Assembly: GCA_002286855.1 (NCBI GenBank)
Contig: NRSV01000113.1
Span: forward strand, 1-15,130
DNA: 15,130 nt
Direction: 5' to 3'
Source of the DNA: Bipolaris cookei
Lineage: Eukaryota > Ascomycota > Dothideomycetes > Pleosporales > Pleosporaceae
The stretch's first letter is position 1. Every line of letters starts with the position of its first letter. The notes under the pieces were generated by a model. That model made no database searches and was not told the DNA's origin. It saw only the letters and a program-made list of their open reading frames with translations. Shown here piece after piece: positions 1 to 6,356 of the stretch. The translations under genes and the position numbers were made by a program.

Positions 1-891
1 TATCTTAAGAGAATAGAAGGCGCTTGAAATCTCTCTTTTCGTGCCTCTAGGGATTGCTAGTTGGTTTTTGAGCTTGAGATTAAAGATAGCTCCGTAGCTA
101 GTCTTCTTCTCTCTTGCAGTTTCTCTGTACTTTCTCCACTCTTCTGCTTGGCTAGCTTGTTGGAGGAGTTTGATCTTAGTGCCTAAGAAGGCTAGGCTTA
201 TTTGTGATTTTTTTGGTGTTTGTTTTGTAGCTTCCTTAGCTAAGGAATCTGCTTTTTCATTTCCTTCTATATCTGTATGGCCGGGCGCCCATTTCAAGAA
301 GATCTTTGCTTTTCTGTTAAGGATAGCTTTGGCTGCTTTTTGGCACCGAATTACCCACTGCTGGCCGGGCTTGTCTGATAGACTCTGGAGCCTGTAGATG
401 GCAGCTTGGTTATCAGCGTAAACGTGGATATTCTGGTCTTTTTGAGCGGTTTTAGCGGCGTATTCGAACGCTGCCGTAATGCCTTCGAGCTCTCCATTAT
501 AGACTAGCTGCTGCTCGCCTATATTCTTTGTCTCTGCGTGGATTTCTTCTTGGTTAGGGTTATAGACGACTAGGCCTACTCCTATCCCATCCCCATCTTT
601 TGTTTTAGAGGCGTCTGAGTAGATTACTATAGAGTTATCCTCTATTGTTTGGATATAATCCTTATGTGCGGCTGCCTCTTCTTCTTTAGATTTATTTGAT
701 ATAGAGATATTGTAGTTAAGAGAGTCCCATGGTCTGAACCGATATGGGATGATTTCTTCTATCTCTTGGGTAGATGGGATAGAGCTCGTGATAACGCGTA
801 GCTGTCTTGTCTTGTTTGGCTGTTTTGATTGTTGAAGGGTTGTTTTTTGTAGCCTTGTAATAGCTTTTGTAATTGGATGGGTTGGAGCTAG
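1..891 (-). mobile_element. 5'-truncated Tad1-like LINE ORF2 fragment: connection region plus RNase H
   Basis: One frame on the minus strand is open from 891 to the window edge (297 codons). It has no usable ATG because it is a fragment of a larger ORF2 polyprotein. The region near 615-220 is an RNase H domain of the type carried by Tad1/I-group LINEs. The catalytic set is visible: Asp in YSDAS (613-615), Glu in GELEG (490-492), Asp in YADNQ (412-414), and GHTDIEGNEKAD with the last Asp at 247-249. Upstream of the domain, LAPTHP and the following linker match the plus-strand LINE copy at 4259-5274, so the two are related copies. The fragment starts abruptly at LAPTHP, next to three TAA codons formed by the (TTA)n tract at 892-908. 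It lacks the endonuclease and RT catalytic regions. It continues left of the window, so its 3' end and any target-site duplication are not visible. Confidence 0.85.
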
Positions 892-908
892 TTATTATTA
901 TTATTATT
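892..908. repeat. (TTA)n microsatellite at the LINE boundary
   Basis: Seventeen bases of perfect TTA repeat lie exactly at the truncated 5' end of the minus-strand LINE piece. On the LINE strand it reads as consecutive TAA stops. It could be pre-existing target sequence, or the TAA-type tail of another I-group-like element into which this one inserted. Confidence 0.85.
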
Positions 909-1161
909 CCATTATAGTCCTGTATCAGCCGTTGGCTATGTAGGACTTTGGCCAAAGGCCGTTCTATCTAACTAGTTACAATTTGGTACGTTGTGCTGTA
1001 TTGCGTGACTATGGTGCTTCGGCCTTTGTCTAGTTAAGCTAGTACTAGCTTTCTAGACGCCTGGTGCTAAAGAGCAGTTTGGTAACAGGGAGAGATGTAG
1101 GGCAGCTAGGCTGCCTTCCAGCGAGCTCTCTTAGGGGAAAGGAAAAATTTTCAGCTTGTTT
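909..1161. other. Non-coding stretch rich in palindromes and hairpins
   Basis: No coding signal was seen. Several self-complementary segments are visible: arms AGTCCT/AGGACT with inner AGCC/GGCT at 916-947; the perfect palindrome CTTTGGCCAAAG at 946-957; the perfect 16-bp palindrome AAGCTAGTACTAGCTT at 1036-1051, extended by GTCTAG/CTAGAC to 1028-1058; and GGCAGC-TAG-GCTGCC at 1101-1115, flanked by AGAG and CTCT. The cluster leads directly into the tandem arrays that follow, so it may be part of the same element. Confidence 0.6.
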
Positions 1162-1259
1162 AGTTTTATAGAGTAACTCTCTCTAGTTTTAATGAGTAGC
1201 TCTCTCGTTCACTTTTAGTGAGTCTTCCTCTCAAGTTTTAATGAGTAACTCTCTCGTTC
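1162..1259. repeat. Short tandem repeat, four units of 23-26 bp
   Basis: Four imperfect copies begin at 1162, 1185, 1211 and 1234. Each has the form AGTTTTAATGAGTAACTCTC followed by TCGTTC, or a shortened end in units 1 and 3. Units 2 and 4 are nearly identical (one difference in the shared part). The array ends five bases before the hairpin array starts. Confidence 0.75.
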
Positions 1260-1263
1260 TGCT

Positions 1264-1919
1264 GGGGTGCTATTATAGCGGGCGGAGGCTACCTTAGCGT
1301 TTGGATGTTTGTGCTAGAATAGTAGGAAAGAACTATTCTAGCGTTTGGTATGGTGCCTAGCGGGCGAGGGCTTTCGGCGTTTCGATGGGGTGCTATTATA
1401 GCAAGCGGAGGCTACCTTAGCGTTTGGATATTTGCTAGTACAGTTCACGACTACTGTTCTAGCGTTTTGGTGTGGTGCCACAGCGAGCAGGGCTGTCTTG
1501 GCGTTTGGATTTGTGCTATTACAGAACAACAAAACTGTTATAGCGTTTGGTATGGTGCCTAGCGGGCGAGGGCTTTCGGCGTTCGAATGGGGTGCTATTA
1601 TAGCAAGCGGAGGCTACCTTAGCGTTTGGATATTTGTGCTAGTACAGGATACAACTACTGTTCTAGCGGTTTCGCATGGTGCCACAGCGCGCAAAGGCTG
1701 TTCTGGCGTTTAGATATGGTGCCGCAGCGAGCGAGGGCTGTCTTGGCGTTTGGATGGGGTGCTGTTGTAGCAGGCAAGGGCTACCTTAGCGTTTGGATAT
1801 TTGCTAGTACAGTTCACAACTACTGTTCTAGCGTTTTGGTATGGTGCCGCAGCGAGCGAGAGCTGTCTTGGCGTTTGGATAGAGTGCCTGGCGAGCAAAG
1901 ACTAGCCTGGCGTTTAAAT
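1264..1919. repeat. Minisatellite of about 16 hairpin-forming units with constant linkers
   Basis: About sixteen units of 34-46 bp start near 1264, 1307, 1352, 1387, 1430, 1474, 1511, 1554, 1589, 1632, 1678, 1716, 1756, 1799, 1843 and 1881. Nearly all end in GCGTTTGGAT or a close variant. Three types occur: A (GGGGTGCTATTATAGC...), B (GCTAG...CTAGC) and C (GGTGCC...GGC). The order is A-B-C, A-B-C, B-C, A-B-C-C, A-B-C-C, giving a higher-order period of about 124 bp. Each unit can pair with itself. B at 1313-1342 has perfect 11-bp arms GCTAGAATAGT/ACTATTCTAGC; A pairs GCTA/TAGC outside and TAGC/GCTA inside; C pairs GCC/GGC outside and AGC/GCT inside. Open frames crossing the array follow the repeat and are not taken as genes. 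Confidence 0.85.
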
Positions 1920-2025
1920 GGGTTTTATTTTTATTGGTGTTTTTCGATTGTTTTTGTTTTCGTATGGTAGTCTTTCTATTAGTCATCAGGGCGATCCGTG
2001 CGTTCTCGAAGATTTTCGCATTTTG

Positions 2026-2122
2026 AACACGTCGCGGGAAAATCGACAATACCCCCTCTAGCACCTCAACGAGAGGGCTGCACACGTTAGAGGTGGCGTT
2101 AATCGATTTCCCACGACGTGTT
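2026..2122. repeat. Inverted repeat with 20-21 bp arms
   Basis: The left arm AACACGTCGCGGGAAAA plus TCGA (2026-2046) pairs with TCGATTTCCCACGACGTGTT (2103-2122), with one mismatch and one extra A. Between the arms are further complementary pairs: CCCTCT (2053-2058) with AGAGGG (2072-2077), and CACCTC with GAGGTG. This could be a MITE-like remnant or a cruciform-forming regulatory site; no flanking target duplication is obvious. Confidence 0.7.
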
Positions 2123-2225
2123 ACCCCTATATCCGATAGAAAATTGACGAGTTTCGATGAAAAAATTCAGCTTAAAAGTTGGTGTGTGTGAAGTCGAGTA
2201 TATCGGTACTTTGAAGGCTTAGCGT
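2075..2225. repeat. Diverged direct-repeat block, copy 1
   Basis: GGGCTGCAC (2075-2083), TAATCGATTTC (2100-2110) and AGTTGGTGT (2177-2185) occur in the same order as at 6174, 6199 and 6265. The spacing between the first two motifs is identical in both copies (16 bases). It lies about 450 bp upstream of the gene at 2680. Confidence 0.5.
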
Positions 2226-2535
2226 TGAACAGATATTTCACTATAAGACCTACTTTTGCGTTGTCCTTTCCATCTTTTGCAAAGCTAAAAGCCGAATGAT
2301 GGACTATTGTGCCCTCAAACAACTTATATACCTTAGGGGCTATTGTTTTCAAGAGGTTACTAACCCTTGCTCATGATGTGTACAGGGATCAGGTGTTATT
2401 GGTAGTGCTACGCACGTGCCTCTCCATCATCTTATCGTGACGCTAGGAATGCGATAGCTGGCTGACCTACCTGCCGTCATATTATTGACATATAGCTACC
2501 CAATCTTTGTTTATAAGATCCTGAACTACCGAGCA

Positions 2536-2573
2536 TATATACAACGCAATCTCAATATAGTGTCTTATATATG
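2536..2573 (+). promoter_or_regulatory. TATA-like sequences upstream of the gene at 2680
   Basis: TATATA at 2536-2541 and TTATATATG at 2565-2573 lie 107-144 bp before the ATG, followed by a mixed A/C-rich leader. This is a composition-based guess at the core promoter only. Confidence 0.3.
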
Positions 2574-2679
2574 TAAACAGATGCTCTGATCTTTATGTAA
2601 TCACTCCATCCAAAAAGGCTAACAAAGATGTCCAGGCTGTCGCCACTCACCGGTTAACTACAGCTTTCCGTTTTTCGAG

Positions 2680-3816
2680 ATGTCCCCATTACCACAACTT
2701 CTGTATGACCAAAGGCTCGCCAACGATACCCGACAAGAAGATATTGCAAGTAGCGATTTGGAGAAAAGTATTACGTCTCTTGGATACCTTCTCTTTCTTT
2801 CGCCAATTCGGAGAAGAATCTTGGATAGTGTGTCCGCCTTCGACGCAGCAAAGTTAGTTAACTTGAAGTTGTGTATTTTGACTGCGAAGGAAAAAGAAAA
2901 ATATCTTAAGCCGATCCGAGATTTAGTGTGGGATGTACCTGCGGTTGAAAGACTTTCACGAGAGGGTATGAAACTAATGTTGCTTGGAGACGGCGCTTAT
3001 GCACTCGAGCGGCGATTGCACGCGACAGAACGTTACTTGAATTCTCATGGGAACGGAAGGCTCACAATCTACCTGTTGGGCACATTTCCAGTATTCACGC
3101 CGACAGCGACAACGCTCGACTCACTAGTCGAATTCAGCACTACAGGACATTCTAACCTTGTACGGTTTCACTGTGACAAGTATCAACTGGGCCGCGTTCG
3201 CGCTGTTTCAGACATAGATGCGAATGGAGACTTTCTTATGAGTTTCAGTGTGCCAATGCAAGCGTCTATTAATCCTATCAAAGGATCTTGGTATAAGGTA
3301 GACGATGTTCCAGATCGTACGGTTGATTTGTGGGTGTATGTGCCTTCTTTGCGCGACCGTCTTTGCAAAGAAGTCAGGCTGACACCATTGGACGTGCTAC
3401 GGATGGTGAGAGTAAACCCACTGTTCGTGTCACTACCACATTCTCCTCTAAAACCAACGTTCACTACGACGTGTATAAAAAGAAAGTTTCGCGATGCAGC
3501 ACACAGCGCTTTACTCAGTTCATTAGGTTTTATATTAACACTAAGACAGCTGTTTCATCTATATGCAGGACACTGTCGGTTAAGGAAATGGTTGCTCACA
3601 GTTGCGGGTGTACAATCTTTGGAAGTAACTCACCCAGATCAGTTTTCAAGCGACGAATTTTCTGTGCGCCAGCTGGCCGCACACTACATAACATCTTCGT
3701 TAGGTGTTAATTCAGGCTCGCGCGCAGCGATCGATTTCACGCAAGTGCCGAATATACGGCTCTTCCTTGACGTAGCCAAATTTAGCACCTTTGGCGGGAG
3801 AATCACTCTAAGCTAA
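2680..3816 (+). CDS. F-box-like fungal protein, probably frameshifted
   Basis: A 378-codon frame starts at ATG 2680 (context GAGATGTCC). The N-terminal part resembles the degenerate F-box-like region of many uncharacterised Pezizomycotina proteins: an ILDSVSAFDAAKL-type helix at about residues 46-60, then KEKEKYLKPIRDLVW at about 70-84. F-box proteins normally bring substrates to SCF ubiquitin ligases; that role here is inference. Codon use looks fungal up to about 3415. Beyond that the natural signal moves to another frame, which ends at TAA 3708-3710. The last 130 or so residues of the long frame (after VRVNP) are therefore probably out-of-frame translation. No GT...AG intron that would join the frames is apparent, so a one-base deletion or sequencing error near 3418 is the simplest explanation. 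The gene could be a pseudogene. Confidence 0.55.
   Translation: MSPLPQLLYDQRLANDTRQEDIASSDLEKSITSLGYLLFLSPIRRRILDSVSAFDAAKLVNLKLCILTAKEKEKYLKPIRDLVWDVPAVERLSREGMKLMLLGDGAYALERRLHATERYLNSHGNGRLTIYLLGTFPVFTPTATTLDSLVEFSTTGHSNLVRFHCDKYQLGRVRAVSDIDANGDFLMSFSVPMQASINPIKGSWYKVDDVPDRTVDLWVYVPSLRDRLCKEVRLTPLDVLRMVRVNPLFVSLPHSPLKPTFTTTCIKRKFRDAAHSALLSSLGFILTLRQLFHLYAGHCRLRKWLLTVAGVQSLEVTHPDQFSSDEFSVRQLAAHYITSSLGVNSGSRAAIDFTQVPNIRLFLDVAKFSTFGGRITLS
3420..3710 (+). other. Displaced C-terminal coding frame of the F-box-like gene
   Basis: This stretch, in the frame one base ahead of the upstream reading frame, has fungal-like codon use (many AAC, GTT, CAC, TAC, GAC, TTC and ATC codons). It encodes protein-like text containing VHYDVYKKKVSRC, RFTQFIRFYINTK, HSCGCTIFGS and TLHNIFVRC before a TAA stop. 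It continues the gene started at 2680 if one base is missing near 3418, which would give a protein of about 345 residues. Confidence 0.55.
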
Positions 3817-4258
3817 TCTTTGAGTCGATGTGCCTATTATTAGAACGCCCGTAATGTCACCTAGGAGTTGAAGGCAAATTAAATAGAGTCACGTTAAATA
3901 AAGACGCGATATTTGAAGTTTAGTCCGTCACGACGTAACTAGAGTGTTTTTCGACTCATAACTAGTGATGGACGTAATGGGCTGAGCTCCGGGGAGCAAA
4001 CGATAGGTAAGTAGTCCAGAATATGATTACTTTGAGTGCGTATGTTACAAGTAACAAGTAGAATGATGTCGTCTCTTGAAGCTGACCACAAATAGATAGA
4101 AACCACTTAGGATCCCGCTGGAGGCAGCGATTGTCGCAGGGTAAGGGATCACATGATTTGTCTCATGCTAAGACACCGTCATCAGTGATGGCACTCCTGA
4201 TGTGATGGAAGGGCTATCACAGAAAGAACTCACTATCAGAGATACATAGCAAGACCGC
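3817..4258. other. Intergenic, no feature recognised
   Basis: No coding frame, RNA gene or strong repeat was seen between the F-box-like gene and the second LINE fragment. An in-frame TAG at 4247-4249 marks where the LINE reading frame can no longer be followed upstream. Confidence 0.5.
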
Positions 4259-5274
4259 GTGTTTGTGGTAGTACTAGATGCAACGGGGACGTCAGTAAGG
4301 AAAAATATCAAACTACTAGAAAAGACGGTCGAAGACCTCTTTATACTAGCAAAGGAGTCAGCTATCCAATTCGATAGCTCAAAAACTGAATTGGTTAACT
4401 GGACAAGATCTAAAAAAGATCAAAGTAGAGTACTTACTCTACCCAGTCAGGAAACAATACAGTCTAGAGAGCTAGTTAGATGGCTAGGTGTCCACTTTGA
4501 CTGCGGACTCAAATTCAAACAGCATAGCTGTATTAGAAACCAGCAGGCTAGCGCAGCCTTCCACCGGCTAAGCAGACTAGCAAACTCAAACAAAGGCCTA
4601 TCACCTAGAGCCGTACGACAACTATATCTAGCCTGCGTAACGAGTGTAGCTGACTATGGGTGCCAAATCTTCTGGAGAGAGCAAACAGCGGCTGAAAATC
4701 AAAGACAAAAGCTTCAAAACCAAGCTTGTAGAAAGATTCTAGGATCGTTTAGAACCTCCCCTGCTATACCTAGCGAGGTAGAAGCAGCTCTATATCCCCC
4801 TAGAATTAGACTAAACAACTCTCTACGACAATACGCCTTTAGAGCACTAAAACTAGCTCCTACCCACCCACTTAACATTGCTATATCCAGCAACCAAGGA
4901 AAACAGCTAGAGCGCATCACAAAGTCTATCTCAACAACTCTATCTAGAGATAGTGAGAAGATCCAGCACTACGCCTCTACGCCATGGAGCTCAGAAATGC
5001 CCTATAAGACGCATATATCTAAGAAACCAAAACAATCAGAAGCAAAAGACCACAAGGAACAACTAGAAGACAAATACCTACTATCTATATACTCAGACGC
5101 CTCATCGACAAAAAAAGGCAAAGGTATAGGAGTAGGAGTAGCTTTCTACAAAGGAGCCACCCGCATAGCCCAACAAAAAGTCAATATAGGCTACAACCAG
5201 CTAGTCTATAACGGAGAGCTAGAAGGGATTACACTAGGCTTAGAGAAAGCTATCGATCTAGTAGACGACTGTCT
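4259..5274 (+). mobile_element. Tad1-like LINE ORF2 fragment: end of RT, connection, start of RNase H
   Basis: About 338 codons stay open from an upstream TAG at 4247 to the ambiguous base n5275. The frame begins at a GTG, not a genuine start. The text after TSVRKNIKLLE is the part of a Tad1-group reverse transcriptase that follows the YxDD motif: AIQFDSSKTELVNW, then RWLGVHFD, LYLACVTSVADYGCQIFW and NQACRKILGSFRTSP. The YxDD catalytic motif itself is absent, so the fragment is 5'-truncated. RNase H starts at about 5090, with YSDAS (Asp at 5096-5098) and GELEG (Glu at 5216-5218). It is cut off before the third catalytic residue. LAPTHP and the RNase H start match the fragment at 1-891. Apart from the truncations the frame has no stops, which suggests a fairly recent copy. 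Confidence 0.85.
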
Positions 5275-5275
5275 N
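5275..5275. other. Single ambiguous base at a LINE/LINE junction
   Basis: The only n in the window sits exactly where a plus-strand ORF2 fragment ends and a minus-strand ORF1 fragment ends. This suggests an assembly join or collapsed gap between two LINE copies. Confidence 0.8.
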
Positions 5276-6059
5276 TTTTGCTTATTGCTACCTGTTGGAT
5301 AACTGGGCCAGCAATGCCAGCCTTCTGGAAGGCTTGATTGATCTTGTTTCTAACTAGTAGAGGGCTAATTGTTTGGCCTTCTTCTAGCGTTACTAGCGTC
5401 TGGTAGTAAGATGCTGGTTTTTTGGCTTGTTGTGCTGGCTTCTTCCTTGGCTGTACTGTTGTCCAGGCTTGGTTTGGGTTATTTGCTGCTATTGCAGCGT
5501 AGGAGTTTTGGGCTGGTTTTTGAGCTGGTTGGGCTGCTGGTTGTGCCTTATTTGACGCTGCAATTGTGGCTTGTTTAAGTGTCTTTGTTGCTTGCTGCGA
5601 GGCGTTTGCAAGCGTGGCTGAGTGGTAGGCTAGCTTAGCAGATAGCTTTTCTGTAAATTGGTTAGCTACTCTGCCTGTTTCAGTATAGTCTCTAAAGACG
5701 TCTAGTAGCTCTAGTAGCTTGTTTTGAGCTACGTGGGACTCTTCCATTGTGGAGGCTTGGAGAATAAGGTCTCTAGCCCAGTAGATTGCCTGCTCAGAGG
5801 TCTTGGCAATTGGTTTTGGGCTAGAGTTGTTTTGGTATGGGTTTCTGCCTCTATAGGTAATTTCTGGCGAGAAGTTAGCGTATCGCTTATTTGGTGGTAG
5901 TATTGGTATTTCAAACACGCTAGGTGTTTGTTGGTTTTGGGTGGGGGTGACTGGAGTAGGCTCTATCTCCATTTCTCTATCGATTTGAGCCTCTGGCCCT
6001 AGACTCTCTTGTCTGTTTTTTTGGGTATTTATTGTAATAGTATCACTGTCTGGCGGCAT
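5276..6059 (-). mobile_element. Tad1-like LINE ORF1 (gag-like) fragment, 5' part
   Basis: A minus-strand frame starts at ATG 6059 and runs about 261 codons to n5275, where it is interrupted. It starts MPPDSDTITIN, has a Pro/Gln/Thr-rich N-terminus, a predicted helical stretch (EQAIYWARDLILQA, then KLLELLDVFRDYTETG) and an Ala/Gln/Pro/Lys-rich segment with NSYAAIAANNP. The last is a feature common in the nucleic-acid-binding ORF1 of Tad1-like LINEs. The CCHC zinc knuckles expected near the end of such ORF1 proteins are not present because the fragment ends first. Low-complexity composition lowers certainty about the exact clade. ORF1 normally precedes ORF2 on the same strand; here it points toward the ORF2 piece, so the two cannot be neighbours in one intact element. 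Confidence 0.75.
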
Positions 6060-6356
6060 TTTATTACTAAGCTTTTCTCTTAGTAAGCAGCTAGGTGGTC
6101 TGTGTGTTTTTGTTTTCGTGAGTGAGACGTGTCTTGATTAGCTACTTTACCAGCTTCTAGCTCTATAGCGCGTGGGCTGCACGACTTGGCACTAGTTGTA
6201 ATCGATTTCTTAGGATGGATTTGTATATATTGAGCTAAAATTACACCTATTCTAGAAAACTCGAAGTTGGTGTTGTGCGTGTCCGTATTGGTCTTAAGCT
6301 ACTAGGATACACCGACTTTGCAATATCTACGCGGTCTTCTTCCCTAATGTTTTCTG
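6060..6356. promoter_or_regulatory. Divergent intergenic spacer: LINE 5' leader and start of the 618-aa gene
   Basis: This 297-bp spacer separates the start of the minus-strand LINE ORF1 from the plus-strand 618-aa gene. It should contain some LINE 5' leader and the gene's promoter, but the boundary cannot be placed. TTTTTGTTTTCGT at 6107-6119 and the block at 6174-6305 recur in order upstream of the gene at 2680. Confidence 0.4.
6174..6305. repeat. Diverged direct-repeat block, copy 2
   Basis: GGGCTGCAC at 6174-6182, TAATCGATTTC at 6199-6209 and AGTTGGTGT at 6265-6273 match copy 1 at 2075-2225 in order and orientation, with closely similar spacing. It ends about 50 bp before the ATG at 6357. 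Confidence 0.5.

Larger units (their letters stand above)
1920..2679. other. Intergenic region with inverted repeat and shared block
   Basis: No convincing gene was seen. It contains a T-rich start (TTTTTGTTTTCGT at 1951-1963), the inverted repeat at 2026-2122, a block at 2075-2225 that recurs near 6174-6305, and AT-rich promoter-like sequence before the gene at 2680. The short minus-strand frames at 1828-2085 and 2167-2352 have no recognisable content. Confidence 0.6.

Noticed and set aside
170..397. Plus-strand open frame over the LINE fragment
   Set aside because: It is antisense to the RNase H coding frame, which has all catalytic motifs.
716..955. Minus-strand frame of 79 codons
   Set aside because: It overlaps the LINE linker in the wrong frame and reads through the TTA repeat as poly-Ile.
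946..975. Helitron 3' end (hairpin followed by CTAGT)
   Set aside because: A palindrome followed by CTAG is present, but there is no Rep/helicase sequence and no recognisable 5' TC end, and such short matches are expected by chance.
1264..1919. CRISPR-like array
   Set aside because: The unit lengths vary, the unique-spacer pattern is absent, and the surrounding genes are fungal.
1338..1970. Several open frames on both strands across the hairpin array
   Set aside because: They repeat with the array in all frames and have no independent coding signal; the repeat itself creates them.
4259..6059. 5' inversion of one LINE by twin priming
   Set aside because: Twin priming leaves an inverted 5' segment reading away from the 3' segment; here the two pieces read toward each other and both lack their 3' parts.
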